Numbered from the stretch's first letter, positions 32,707 through 40,867 are shown. The stretch is DNA of 45,731 bases from G021776435 sp046756245 (GCA_046756245.1 JBHHVZ010000011.1:1-45731), one strand, 5' to 3'. Numbers and translations are program-made. Notes: generated by a model not told the origin, from the letters alone.

Positions 32707-33990
32707 ATGCCCGTCAGATCCGCCGCCGCAACGCCGCCTTTTTCGTTTTTCGAGTGGATGGTCGCGCGCCGCTATCTCGGCGCCACGCGGTCGGGCAAGG
32801 GCGTATCGCTGATTTCGATCATCGCTTTTAGCGGCATCATGCTGGCGGTGGCGGTGCTGATCATCGTCATGGCGGTGATGCAGGGTTTTCGGGCGAAGCT
32901 CCTCGACCAGCTTCTCGGTTTGAACGGCCATGTCTTCGTTGAGGCGGAAGCGCCTGTTCAGGATTATGACGCGCTGGCTGCGCGACTCCTTGAAATTCCC
33001 GGCGTCACCCACGCTGCGCCGCTTATCCAGGCGCCGGTTTACGCGACGGCGCAGGGCGAGTCGGGGGTCATCGTGCGCGCCATGCGCAAGCAGGATTTGA
33101 TTAAGGTCGATCTGGTGACCGGTCCTGATCATGTCCTAGCCGGCTCGTTCGAGACGTTTGGCGAAGGCGCGCATGGAGGGAATGAGATCGCTCTCGGCTC
33201 TCGGCTCGCCGCATCGCTCGGGGTGACGGCGGGCGATCCGGTGACGCTGGTTTCCGGCCGCGGCGCCGATACGCCGTTCGGGCCGACGCTCAGGAAAAAA
33301 ACCTACCGGGTCGGCGCCGTCTACGAAGTCGGCATGTCGGAATACGACAATCTTTTCATCTTCATGCCGCTCGAACAAGCGCAACTGTTTTTCAACGAAC
33401 CAAACGCGGCGCAGCAGATCGAACTCCGACTCGCCAACGTCGACCAGCTCGACCGCATCAAGCCGGCCATCATGGAGACGGCGGCGGGCTATCGCGTCGT
33501 CGACTGGCGCCGGGTGAATGCGAGCTATTTCACCGCGCTGGCGGTCGAGCGCAATGTCATGCGGCTCATTCTCTCGCTCATTGTCGCGATCGCCGCGCTC
33601 AGCATCATTGTCGGTCTTGTCATGCTGGTCAAAGACAAGACCGGCGACATTGCAGTCCTGCGCACCATGGGCGCGACGCAGGGCGCGATCATGCGCGTTT
33701 TCTTCCTGTCAGGTTCGATGATCGGCGTGCTGGGCACGCTGGCCGGCGTTGGGCTCGGGGCGCTTTTTGTCTGGAATATCGACGGGCTCGAACATTTCCT
33801 GTCCTGGCTGTTTCAAACCGATCTGTTTCCTGCGGACATTTATTTTTTCAACGAGATCCCGGCCCAGATGCAGGTCGGCGAAGTCTTGTTCGTCGCGGGG
33901 TTGTCGCTGTTCATGTCGTTCGTCGTCACGATCTATCCGGCCTGGCGGGCGGCGCGCCTCGATCCGGTCGAGGCGCTGCGCTATGAATAG
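32707..33990 (+). CDS. Lipoprotein-releasing ABC transporter permease (LolC/LolE family)
   Basis: The 427-residue protein has the LolC/E layout: FEWMVARRYLGATRSGKGVSLISIIAFSGI at the N-terminus with the first membrane segment, a periplasmic domain of about 220 residues, and three C-terminal membrane segments with IGVLGTLAGVG and the ending VEALRYE. With LolD it releases mature lipoproteins from the inner membrane for transfer to LolA. Only one permease gene is present, which suggests a homodimer as found in several alphaproteobacteria. lolD lies two genes downstream, separated by an NTF2-like gene. Confidence 0.93.
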   Translation: MPVRSAAATPPFSFFEWMVARRYLGATRSGKGVSLISIIAFSGIMLAVAVLIIVMAVMQGFRAKLLDQLLGLNGHVFVEAEAPVQDYDALAARLLEIPGVTHAAPLIQAPVYATAQGESGVIVRAMRKQDLIKVDLVTGPDHVLAGSFETFGEGAHGGNEIALGSRLAASLGVTAGDPVTLVSGRGADTPFGPTLRKKTYRVGAVYEVGMSEYDNLFIFMPLEQAQLFFNEPNAAQQIELRLANVDQLDRIKPAIMETAAGYRVVDWRRVNASYFTALAVERNVMRLILSLIVAIAALSIIVGLVMLVKDKTGDIAVLRTMGATQGAIMRVFFLSGSMIGVLGTLAGVGLGALFVWNIDGLEHFLSWLFQTDLFPADIYFFNEIPAQMQVGEVLFVAGLSLFMSFVVTIYPAWRAARLDPVEALRYE

Positions 33991-34011
33991 GCGGGAACAG
34001 GGGAGGCGGCC

Positions 34012-34389
34012 ATGACGCTCAGCAAAGCCCGTTTCGAAGCCTGGCTCGGGGAGCTTGGCGAGGCGTGGGAGGCCCGCGACGCCGAACGATTCGCGACGCA
34101 GTTTGCAGAAGACGCGCTTTTCTACCGGACGCCCTTTGACGCACCGAAGCGCGGGCGCGACGAGATTGCGAAAGCGTTTACGCAAGCCGTCGCGCGCCAG
34201 CGCGATATCGATTTCGGCGCGCGCATTCTTTATGTGCAAGCTCGGCTCGGCGCAGCGCACTGGAGCTGCGCCTTTACGCGCGAAGACAATGATAAGCGCG
34301 TTCATCTCGACGGCATTCTGGTTATCCAGACCGGCGATGACGGATCGGTTCGTTCGTTCCGCGAATGGTGGCATACGGATGAAAAATAA
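34012..34389 (+). CDS. NTF2/SnoaL-like protein inserted in the lol operon
   Basis: The 125-residue protein fits the SnoaL/NTF2-like fold: an opening helix LGEAWEARDAERFATQFAEDALFYRTPF, followed by curved strands with VHLDGILVIQTGDDGSVRSFREWWH. These pockets bind or isomerise small molecules, but many are unassigned. It starts 21 bp after lolC/E and its last 11 bp overlap the lolD start, so it is firmly inside the operon. GGGGAGG lies upstream of ATG 34012. Confidence 0.8.
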   Translation: MTLSKARFEAWLGELGEAWEARDAERFATQFAEDALFYRTPFDAPKRGRDEIAKAFTQAVARQRDIDFGARILYVQARLGAAHWSCAFTREDNDKRVHLDGILVIQTGDDGSVRSFREWWHTDEK

Positions 34390-35077
34390 TGTCTCCGCGG
34401 GGCCGGTCCTCAAGCTTGAAAATATCGCGCGCCATTACGGCGATCTCGTTGTGCTCGAAGGCGTCGACTTTACGCTCGCCGCCGGCGAGACCGCAGCGCT
34501 ACTTGGCCCGTCGGGATCAGGAAAAAGTTCGCTTTTACATGTGGCGGGGCTTCTTGAAGCGCCGTCGGACGGGGAAGTGTTCATCGAAGGCGCTGCGACG
34601 TCGCGCCTGCCGGACCGCGAGCGCACGCGGATTCGGCGCGACACGCTGGGTTTCGTCTATCAGTTTCATCACCTGCTGCCGGAGTTTTCGGCGCTCGGCA
34701 ATGTGACGCTGCCGCAGCTCATCGCCGGGCGGTCCAAAAAAGACGCGGAAGCCGAAGCCGCACGTCTTTTAACCGCGCTCGGCCTCGGCGAACGACTGCA
34801 TCATCAGCCGGGCCAGCTCTCGGGCGGCGAACAGCAGCGCACCGCGATTGCAAGGGCGCTCGCCAACGGGCCGAAACTTCTGCTGGCGGACGAACCCACC
34901 GGCAATCTCGACCCCAGGACCTCCGACGTCGTGTTCGATGCGCTTCTCGACATTGTCAGGCGAGAAGGACTTTCAGCGCTGATCGCCACCCACGACCAGC
35001 GCCTTGCAAAACGCATGGACCGCATCATCGTCATCCGCGATCAGCGGCTTGTGGAAATCGAAAAAACGCCGGCCTGA
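34379..35077 (+). CDS. lolD: Lipoprotein-releasing ABC transporter ATPase LolD
   Basis: The 232-residue ATPase has Walker A GPSGSGKSS (43-51), a Q-loop in FVYQFHHLLPEFSALGNV, signature LSGGEQQR, Walker B LLLADEPTGNLD and the switch His in ATHDQ. The FHHLLPEF stretch is typical of LolD. ATG 34379 overlaps the end of the NTF2-like gene by 11 bp, which indicates translational coupling; the frame open to 34055 runs through that gene. It powers the LolC/E permease encoded upstream. Confidence 0.94.
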   Translation: MKNNVSAGPVLKLENIARHYGDLVVLEGVDFTLAAGETAALLGPSGSGKSSLLHVAGLLEAPSDGEVFIEGAATSRLPDRERTRIRRDTLGFVYQFHHLLPEFSALGNVTLPQLIAGRSKKDAEAEAARLLTALGLGERLHHQPGQLSGGEQQRTAIARALANGPKLLLADEPTGNLDPRTSDVVFDALLDIVRREGLSALIATHDQRLAKRMDRIIVIRDQRLVEIEKTPA

Positions 35078-35082
35078 ATGAC

Positions 35083-35784
35083 TTATTTCGCCTTCGCCGC
35101 GCGCGCAGCCTGAACCAGGCAGCCGACATTCTCGAGGCTCCAGGGGCCTACGGACAGAATGATTCCCTCGACGACGAGGCCCGGGGTTCCGATAATGCCG
35201 AGCGTTTCGGCGTAGGCTAGATTTTCCTCCGCCAGCGCCTGAATGTCGTCAGCGGCGGCGCGGGCCAGCGCCGCGTCGTAGTCAAGGCCGGCGCGGCCGG
35301 CGGCCCATTTGATTTTTTTCATGTCGGGCCGGCCGCCGCGGCTGAACAGAGCGTTATGAAACGCCATGTATTTTCCCTGATCGCGTGCGGCGAGCGCCAC
35401 ATGCGTCGCGGTCAGGGTCTTGTTGCCGGTAACCCGTGAAACCAGCGTGCGCCCATAGATCGGGTACTCCACCAGGTTGAGGCGCACGTCGCGATTGTCG
35501 GCGAGATAGCGTTCGAACACCGGATGCAGCGCCATGCAGGACGGGCAGGAATAATCGAAAAACTCGATGATGCGAATGGCGTCGGGCGCGATCGCGCCTT
35601 TGACTTCGTGCGCGATGTCGGCGTCAAAGCGCTTGAGCGCCGGCTCGAGCGCTTCGGATGCGGCGACGGTCTCTTCCGGAATGGAACAGGCGCGCGCTAG
35701 GGCGGCTTGGTCCGGCGTTGCGGCGTTCGCCGCGCCGGCCGTCGCCGCCGCGATCGCCAGGGCCGCAGCCCGAAATCGTTTCAT
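35083..35784 (-). CDS. DsbA-family periplasmic thiol-disulfide protein
   Basis: The 233-residue protein starts with a signal peptide (MKRFRAAALAIAAATAGAANA) and has a thioredoxin-fold DsbA domain. The active site is C80-P-S-C83 in FFDYSCPSC, with a helical insertion and the cis-Pro loop GTPGLVVEG. CPSC differs from the CPHC of E. coli DsbA and is common in DsbA/DsbG-like proteins of alphaproteobacteria that act as oxidase or isomerase. ATG 35784 has GGGGACGG upstream; ATG 35802 is possible. It converges with lolD at a 5-bp gap. Confidence 0.88.
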   Translation of the reverse strand: MKRFRAAALAIAAATAGAANAATPDQAALARACSIPEETVAASEALEPALKRFDADIAHEVKGAIAPDAIRIIEFFDYSCPSCMALHPVFERYLADNRDVRLNLVEYPIYGRTLVSRVTGNKTLTATHVALAARDQGKYMAFHNALFSRGGRPDMKKIKWAAGRAGLDYDAALARAAADDIQALAEENLAYAETLGIIGTPGLVVEGIILSVGPWSLENVGCLVQAARAAKAK

Positions 35785-35867
35785 CACCGTCCCCGTCGCC
35801 ATCCAAAATCGGTTGCATAACGAGCGCGAATTTGCGTGCGGCGCAAATCACATCCGGGTTAACGGGA

Positions 35868-36194
35868 TCAGCGGTCGCTGGGCAGCACCATGGCGGTGGC
35901 CGCAAGCGCTACGGCGAGCGCGGCGGCGGCGAGAAGCTGGGGCGACAGCCCGCCGGCGGCGGCGTTCGCCGGCAGGTCGCCAAACGCGGCCGGCAGGTTC
36001 GGGAACAGTTTGGCGAACTGGAGGCTGGCGATCAGCGCTCCGGCGCCGCCGGCCAGACCGACGGCGACAAGCCGGAAACGGCGGCGCGCGCTGAGCGCCT
36101 TCAGGACGCGTTCTGCGAAACCGTCCGCTTCAAGCGCGGCGGCGAGGCGGGCAAAATCTTCTTTCAGCAGGGTTTCGAGCGACTCAGACTGCAT
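35868..36194 (-). CDS. Small membrane protein, possible anti-sigma factor
   Basis: The 108-residue product has a helical cytoplasmic N-terminus (ESLETLLKEDFARLAAALEADGFAERVLKAL) and two hydrophobic segments. Its start overlaps the end of the ECF sigma gene by 11 bp. That coupling and topology fit a short anti-sigma factor, although I see no zinc-binding motif. Other membrane partners of sigma factors are possible. Confidence 0.6.
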   Translation of the reverse strand: MQSESLETLLKEDFARLAAALEADGFAERVLKALSARRRFRLVAVGLAGGAGALIASLQFAKLFPNLPAAFGDLPANAAAGGLSPQLLAAAALAVALAATAMVLPSDR

Positions 36195-36780
36195 GACAGG
36201 CTCCGTTCACTGGCGGCATGTCCGGCGCCCCGCGGGACGTCTCCGCCGGGGCGCGTAAGGATGCGCGCATTTTTTCGCGCGCTCGCGCCACATGCGTTTT
36301 AAGCGTGCCGAGCGGCGTTTCAAGTGCGGCGGCCGCTTCGGCGTGGGTGAATCCGACCGCGTCGCACATCAGAATGGCGGCGCGTTCGCCGTCATCGAGT
36401 GCGGCGAGCGCCTGGAGGAGATCGAGCGAAAGCTCCGTTGACGCACTGTCGAGCGCGGCGGCTTCAGGGTCTGCATCGGCTTTGAGTGCTTCAGCCAGCC
36501 GGGCGCCGGCGCCGTCCTTGCGCCGGGCCTGCAGGAATTCGCGATGCGCGATGGCGAACAGCCAGCTTCTGAACGACGATCCGCCTTCGAACGTCTCGAT
36601 GCGCGCATGGGCCTTCATCAGGGCTTCCTGCGCCATATCGTCGGCGCTGGCGGCGTCGCCCGACAGCCGCCGCAAGAATGCGCGCAGAGCCGCCTGATGC
36701 CGGCGCACTAAAAGCTCGAAGGCGGCGTTGTCCTGCGCCGCCTTGACGAGCGTGACGAGCTCGATGTCGCTCAACTCCAT
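36184..36780 (-). CDS. ECF-family RNA polymerase sigma factor
   Basis: The 198-residue protein shows sigma region 2 (FELLVRRHQAALRAFLRRLSGDAASADDMAQEALMKAHARIETFEGGSSFRSWLFAIAHREF) and region 4 (ALDDGERAAILMCDAVGFTHAEAAAALETPLGTLKTHVARAREKMR) with the short linker of ECF sigmas. ATG 36780 is chosen because the region-2 helices begin soon after. It is followed by the overlapping small membrane gene and preceded by a DUF6249-type gene in the same direction. It probably directs a stress or envelope regulon held in check by its neighbour. Confidence 0.93.
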   Translation of the reverse strand: MELSDIELVTLVKAAQDNAAFELLVRRHQAALRAFLRRLSGDAASADDMAQEALMKAHARIETFEGGSSFRSWLFAIAHREFLQARRKDGAGARLAEALKADADPEAAALDSASTELSLDLLQALAALDDGERAAILMCDAVGFTHAEAAAALETPLGTLKTHVARAREKMRASLRAPAETSRGAPDMPPVNGACHAV

Positions 36781-36802
36781 GCGCGTCCCCTTCAGTGCGG
36801 GC

Positions 36803-37171
36803 CTAGACGATGGGCTCTCGCGGGGCGAAAAAGTGGAACAATACGTAGGCGATCCCGACCAGCCCCGGGAACGACGCCACCCCGAGCATCGGGCCGATCG
36901 CATCGGCGTCGTCGACCATGAAGCCCAGCACCATGAAAGCGGCGGCGACGGCGATCAGGATCATTCCTTTTCTGAGATCGGCGTAGGGCCCGACCCGGTC
37001 GCGAATGATCGCCTCGACGAGTGCAGCGTCGACGGCGCCGGTCTTTTCGATCGCCACCTTGATGGCGTCGTAAACGATGCGGCGATTGCGGTGGTTGTAA
37101 TAAAAAGCGGCGATGATCACGAGCGCGGTGCTCGCAAACACGATAAAGGGCACGACGATGGCTACATCCAT
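36803..37171 (-). CDS. DUF6249-type membrane protein
   Basis: The 122-residue protein has an N-terminal membrane segment, a conserved helical part (YYNHRNRRIVYDAIKVAIEKTGAVDAALVEAII) and two C-terminal membrane segments after DLRKGMILIAVAAAFMVLGFMVDD. This matches the small membrane family named DUF6249, which in alphaproteobacteria is often next to an ECF sigma gene, as here (22 bp upstream of it). It is likely the first gene of the sigma operon. Function is unknown. Confidence 0.75.
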   Translation of the reverse strand: MDVAIVVPFIVFASTALVIIAAFYYNHRNRRIVYDAIKVAIEKTGAVDAALVEAIIRDRVGPYADLRKGMILIAVAAAFMVLGFMVDDADAIGPMLGVASFPGLVGIAYVLFHFFAPREPIV

Positions 37172-37582
37172 AGTTAAACTCCGTTAACGGCGCGGCGGCG
37201 CGCGGACTCCCCGCGTCTTTCAGGACTTAGATGCGCCGGCGGGCCGGTTTGGATGCGTCGGGGTCAAGAATATCAGCAGTTTGCGCCGAAACGAAACGGA
37301 TTTGCGGCGAAGCGGCGGGCCGGCGCCGTTCAGGCCCGGCTTCTCAAATGCTTGCCATTCGGCCCGCACGCGCCTATGTGGACTGCGTGACCGACTTTAT
37401 AGGCCGCATTCTAGAACTGCACTCGCCTGATCCGGCGTTCGCGCCGGCCGCCTGCGCTTTCGGAATTCACTCCTTGACAATTCGGTTGCCTAAACCGGCG
37501 ACGCGCAAACCCGCGCGCCGCCATTTCCGACGCCGGCCGGCGGCGCGCCTCGCCGCGGCCAAGAGATCCAAGGAGATCAATG
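37172..37582. other. Divergent region before the cold-shock gene
   Basis: The 411 bp hold no gene I can support. They should contain the promoter of the sigma operon (minus strand) and a long leader for the cold-shock gene. Long leaders are usual for cold-induced csp genes. TTGACA at 37474-37479 could be a -35 element, but no good -10 follows at the right distance. Confidence 0.4.
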
Positions 37583-37789
37583 ATGGCGACAGGCACAGTG
37601 AAATGGTTCAACGGCCAAAAGGGCTATGGTTTCATCCAGCCGGACGACGGCGGCAAGGACGTGTTCGTGCACGCCACCGCGGTTGAGCGCGCCGGGATGA
37701 GCGCCCTGCAGGAAGGTCAGAAAATTTCCTACGAACTGGCGACCGACCGCGGCAAGACCGCCGCGGCCAATCTTCAGCTGGTTGACTGA
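37583..37789 (+). CDS. Cold-shock-domain protein (CspA family)
   Basis: The 68-residue protein is a single cold-shock domain with the RNA-binding motifs KGYGFI and VFVHATAV, beginning MATGTVKWFNGQ. It binds single-stranded RNA and acts as an RNA chaperone. The preferred start is the second of two adjacent ATG codons (37580 and 37583), AAGGAGA lying about nine bases upstream. A strong terminator follows 27 bp after the stop. Confidence 0.96.
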   Translation: MATGTVKWFNGQKGYGFIQPDDGGKDVFVHATAVERAGMSALQEGQKISYELATDRGKTAAANLQLVD

Positions 37790-37816
37790 ACCTTTTCTCC
37801 CTGAACGGAGAATGCG

Positions 37817-37846
37817 GCGCGCCCCGTAAACCGGGGCGCGCTTTTT
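37817..37846 (+). terminator. Rho-independent terminator after the cold-shock gene
   Basis: GCGCGCCCCG and CGGGGCGCGC make a perfect 10-bp GC stem around TAAAC, followed by TTTTT (37842-37846). Confidence 0.95.
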
Positions 37847-37871
37847 CGTGCGCGCGGCGCGCGGCGGAAAT

Positions 37872-38681
37872 TCAGCGCGCGACCGCCTTGCGGTAGACAT
37901 GCCAGCTTGCGTGGCCGAGCACCGGCAGCACCACAGCGAGGCCGGCGAGCAGCAATACCGTTCCGGCGATCATCAGAACGGCGATGATCAGCCCCCAGAA
38001 AGCCATGGCGATGGGACTTTTCGCGACGACCCGCAAGGATGTAGCCACCGCGGTGGCCGGCCCCACATGGCGGTCGAGCAGCATCGGAAACGACACCACA
38101 TTGGACGCGAACACAGCGGTCGCTAAGACAAATCCGGCGCCGTTGCCGAGCACGATCATTTTCACGCCTTCGGGAGTCGTCAGCGCCAGCCGGATAAATT
38201 CGCCAATGCTCGAAAAACCGATGGTCCCGACGGTGGCGTCGTAGATCGCCTGGGCGACGGCGAGCCAGACCGCGAAGATCGCCACCAGCACGAAAGCCAG
38301 CGTGGCGATCGCCCATTTCGACGCCGTATGCAGAATATCGGCGACATTCGCCCATTCGAACGCGCCGCCTTCCTCGCGCCGGCGGCTTATCTCATAGAGC
38401 ACGATCGCCGCGAACGGCCCGCCGATCGCATAGCCGCCGGCGATCGGGAAAACCAGCGGCAGGAGATCGAGATCGAGCGCGATCGCCGCCATCAGTCCGG
38501 CCCCGACGGGGTAGATGAGACCGAGAATGAAGATGTGACTCGGTTTGACGCAGAAATCCGCCAGCCCCAGTTTCAGCGCGTCGATGATGTCGCCGGGGGT
38601 CAGCCGGCGCACCTCGATGGCGCGGCCGGCGTAGTCGCGGAAAGCGTCGGCGCGGGGCGTTTGCGCGTCATGCGTCGCCAT
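37872..38681 (-). CDS. DUF2189 membrane protein
   Basis: The 269-residue protein has a cytoplasmic start with IEVRRLTPGDIIDALKLGLADF and about six hydrophobic segments. It also has the DUF2189 hallmarks GYAIGGPFAAIVLYEISRRRE and NVVSFPMLLDRHVGPATAVATSLRVVAKSP, and ends LGHASWHVYRKAV. DUF2189 proteins are integral inner-membrane proteins with no settled function; some neighbours elsewhere are cytochrome oxidase genes, but not here. ATG 38681 has GGAGGA just upstream; the longer frame to 38765 is unlikely. Confidence 0.85.
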   Translation of the reverse strand: MATHDAQTPRADAFRDYAGRAIEVRRLTPGDIIDALKLGLADFCVKPSHIFILGLIYPVGAGLMAAIALDLDLLPLVFPIAGGYAIGGPFAAIVLYEISRRREEGGAFEWANVADILHTASKWAIATLAFVLVAIFAVWLAVAQAIYDATVGTIGFSSIGEFIRLALTTPEGVKMIVLGNGAGFVLATAVFASNVVSFPMLLDRHVGPATAVATSLRVVAKSPIAMAFWGLIIAVLMIAGTVLLLAGLAVVLPVLGHASWHVYRKAVAR

Positions 38682-38863
38682 TTCGCATCCTCCCTGCGGC
38701 GGATCTTTGCGGACCGAACGGGATGCAACGCCCGCAGGATGCGTGGTTTTGCCGCACATGTCCATAAGCGCCGGGGCGCGGCGCGCCCCGTGTCGCAGCG
38801 ACGTGAACGGCCGCGAGGGGTCTTCGTGAACGCGAGGCCCGTCGGGCGCCGGTTCCGCCCGCG

Positions 38864-38982
38864 TTGCGCCAAAAGGGTTCGTTTTGTCTCCCGCCGGGAA
38901 AAACGAAATTCGTGCGACCCGCGGATTTCCTGACGTTGCGGATGAAAGGGTCTATTTTGTCCATTTTCGAACGTCGCGGGAA
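38864..38982. repeat. Dispersed ~110-bp repeat, copy B
   Basis: This is the partner of 4472-4577, in the same orientation, with the shared block AAAGGGTC-ATTTTGTCCATTTT followed by GAACGT and GGGAAC. It lies about 180 bp upstream of the DUF2189 start and directly before another repeat type. Confidence 0.65.
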
Positions 38983-38997
38983 CATGCACCAGCAACT

Positions 38998-39138
38998 CGT
39001 CATCCCGTGCACGCTGCAGCGCGGAGCGCCGCTGCGTAGACACGGGATCGTTCACGGCTTGCTCCGCCCGATTGCGCCGAGAGCGGTCCCGTGTCTGCAG
39101 CGCGTCATTGCATGCCGCGCTGCAGACACGGGATGACG
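38998..39138. repeat. Bipartite palindromic repeat, copy 2
   Basis: It starts CGTCATCCCGTG and ends CACGGGATGACG, and contains two GC-rich hairpins whose stems (such as GCTGCAGCGC and GCGCTGCAGACACGGG) differ in sequence from those of 11137-11276 while keeping the same layout and length. Confidence 0.8.
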
Positions 39139-39353
39139 CGGGTTACGGCGCGCGCAACGATGGAGCGTTTTCATCCCCCGACCATAAGACCGCGCCGAAG
39201 GTGTGGGATAACTATCCCTCAAGATTTAATGTTCGCGTTCGAAAGCCCGCATGAACGCCGGCGTCGACTCATTCCGAGGCGGCCCGCCAGGCCGTCGCGA
39301 AAAGCGTCCGCGCCTTGTACCGGGGGGCGATCGCATATGAATACTTTGCGATT

Positions 39354-39456
39354 GGAGCGCCGGGCGAAAAAGTGTGTGCGGTTTTTCGCAAAAACGGCGC
39401 GACCACTAAGAAATCTATAGCATCGGGCGATTCCGATTTATCGCACGATGCTGTAG
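39354..39456. repeat. Diverged member of the two-hairpin repeat family
   Basis: It aligns end to end with the 105-bp repeats at 30391 and 32087. The first hairpin pairs GCGCCG with CGGCGC around GCGAAAAA/TTTTTCGC; the second pairs CTATAGCATCG...GCGAT with ATCGC...CGATGCTGTAG. Many stem bases differ from the other copies, but mostly on both sides at once, so pairing is kept. Confidence 0.7.
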
Positions 39457-39487
39457 CGCATGGCGCTTCCATGAGGCAAGGCCTGTT

Positions 39488-39602
39488 CCCCTCTCCCTGT
39501 GGGAGAGGGGTTAGGGGTGAGGGCGCAGCCTCGGCCAGTTGCGCGGAGTCCGTTTTGTGTCGAACGGTCGATCACCCTCACCCCCGGCCCCTCTCCCGCC
39601 AG
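39488..39602. repeat. Repeat with CCCCTCTCCC / GGGTGAGGG arms
   Basis: The left half carries the hairpin CCCCTCTCCCTGTGGGAGAGGGG followed by TTAGGGGTGAGGG. The right half carries CACCCTCACCCCCGGCCCCTCTCCC, so the halves are inverted to each other. A copy lacking the right half is at 40757-40815. Confidence 0.7.
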
Positions 39603-39613
39603 CGGGAGCAAGC

Positions 39614-39644
39614 GTAGGGTGCATCAAGCATAGCGCGATGCACC
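39614..39644 (+). repeat. REP hairpin (copy beside the truncated transposase)
   Basis: GTAG followed by GGTGCATC, an 11-base loop and GATGCACC. It is the same as the element at 40825-40855 and has the GTRG foot known for REPs served by RAYT transposases. Confidence 0.8.
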
Positions 39645-39656
39645 ATTGCGGCGCCA

Positions 39657-39873
39657 TCACGCCTCTCCCAGATGGACGGGCTTCCAGTCTTCCGGCGGCG
39701 TATTGACCGGCCGTCCGAATTCCCTCTTCCACTCATGCCATGTCGAATACGGCCAATCGTCGGGGTCGGCGACATAGCGATGCTTTACGGGATTGAAATG
39801 GATGTAGTCGACATGACGACTCAAATCTTCGTCGTTGCGAATAGCGTGCTCCCAGAACCGCCTGCGCCAGACG
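39657..39873 (-). pseudogene. Truncated copy of the RAYT transposase (C-terminal part)
   Basis: This stretch is almost identical to 40868-41084 (constant offset of 1211 bp, two changed bases near its 5' end). It encodes only about residues 105-175 of the intact transposase at 40868-41395, keeping the Tyr region and losing the HLH metal motif, so it cannot be active. Homology stops abruptly at 39873. Confidence 0.85.
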
Positions 39874-39874
39874 T

Positions 39875-39937
39875 CTCCTCACCCAGATCAACGCCATCAT
39901 CCGAGACGGGCGAACCTACGAGACCAGGACTGCTTAA
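39875..39937 (+). pseudogene. Possible C-terminal remnant of another gene
   Basis: Directly at the breakpoint, one plus frame reads LLTQINAIIRDGRTYETRTA and then a stop. It has protein-like composition and could be the tail of a gene interrupted by the repeat. It is too short to identify. Confidence 0.2.
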
Positions 39938-40044
39938 TCGATACAGTTGCTACGCGGCGGAGCCGCATGCTGTGGCGGATTGCTAAAAATATACACCTCG
40001 ATATACTGAACAAAACGGGCGGCCGGAAAGGGAGGGAGCTGGCC

Positions 40045-40716
40045 ATGAGAACGCTCGTGACGATCGGCATGGGGCTTGTGCTCGCCGGATCCCTCGCGGC
40101 GTGCGCCCGTGTCTGGGCCACCGTCGAAGTCTTCCACGACCTGCCGCCGGATTATGTCGGAAAAACGATCACCATCGTTGCTGCCGACCCTGCCAAGGCG
40201 GGCACGGTCGAGACCCGCACCTATGATAAAAAGTTGGCCGACAAGCTCGCTGCCGTCGGGTGGAAGGTCGTTTCGCTCGACCCCGAAAATCCGCCGGACT
40301 ATGTGGCGGCCTTCGGTTATGGCATGGACGCACAACAAGCGACTACATACTTGATGAGCGGGTCCTATTCGGGAACCGCAGACTCAACGGCGGGACATGT
40401 GAGCGCTCGCGGGTCCTATTCGGGGGCCGCTACTCCAACAACCAGAACGGATTACCATCGCGCTTTCGTCGTCAATATCGTTGCCGTCCCCCAAAGTGAG
40501 AGCAAGAAACCCCAGCAGGTCTACATGGTGACTGTCACCAGCACAGGGCGGTGCCTCTTGAGCACGGACATAGACCCGATCCTCGAAGACGTGTTTCGCG
40601 ACTTCCCCGGCGAAAGCGGTAGGGCTCGCACGGTGATCATTAAAAAGCAGTCACGCGCCCGAGCGTATGCGAGCGCGCTCACTTACGGGCTGATCGACCC
40701 GGAGCCGCCATGCTGA
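40045..40716 (+). CDS. Putative lipoprotein
   Basis: The 223-residue product has a lipoprotein signal ending LAAC (C20), so it should be lipid-anchored in the envelope. The mature part, with VEVFHDLPPDYVGKTITIVAADPAKAGTVETRTYDKKLADKLAAVGWKVV, resembles the DUF4136-type lipoprotein fold, but that assignment is tentative. A Ser/Gly/Thr-rich stretch with SGSYSGTADST and ARGSYSGAATPT sits in the middle. GGGAGGGAG precedes ATG 40045. It is enclosed by two direct copies of a RAYT-linked segment, which makes it a candidate mobile or deletable gene. Confidence 0.75.
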   Translation: MRTLVTIGMGLVLAGSLAACARVWATVEVFHDLPPDYVGKTITIVAADPAKAGTVETRTYDKKLADKLAAVGWKVVSLDPENPPDYVAAFGYGMDAQQATTYLMSGSYSGTADSTAGHVSARGSYSGAATPTTRTDYHRAFVVNIVAVPQSESKKPQQVYMVTVTSTGRCLLSTDIDPILEDVFRDFPGESGRARTVIIKKQSRARAYASALTYGLIDPEPPC

Positions 40717-40756
40717 CCGCGGGCAAGGAGGCTGACCATAAGAACAGATGCACCAT

Positions 40757-40815
40757 CACGCCTCTCCCTGAGGGAGAGAGGTTAGGGGTGAGGGCGCAGC
40801 CTTGGCCTGTTGCGC
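40757..40815. repeat. Half copy of the CCTCTCCC repeat
   Basis: It matches the left half of 39488-39602 up to TTGCGCGGAG, then jumps to the sequence after the right half. The jump falls at a shared GGAG, which suggests a deletion by short homology. Confidence 0.7.
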
Positions 40816-40824
40816 GGAGCAAGC

Positions 40825-40855
40825 GTAGGGTGCATCAAGCATAGCGCGATGCACC
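40825..40855 (+). repeat. REP hairpin downstream of the RAYT gene
   Basis: GTAG, then GGTGCATC-AAGCATAGCGC-GATGCACC (8-bp stem). It lies 13 bp beyond the stop of the minus-strand transposase and is inverted with respect to the REP at 41423-41453. Confidence 0.85.
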
Positions 40856-40867
40856 ATTGCGGCGCCA

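Noticed and set aside
37474..37502. TTGACA as a promoter -35 for the cold-shock gene
   Set aside because: No acceptable -10 sequence follows at 16-18 bp, so I do not call a promoter.
37231..37686. 151-codon plus-strand frame before and across the cold-shock gene
   Set aside because: It overlaps the cold-shock gene in another frame and has the Arg-rich composition of shadow frames.
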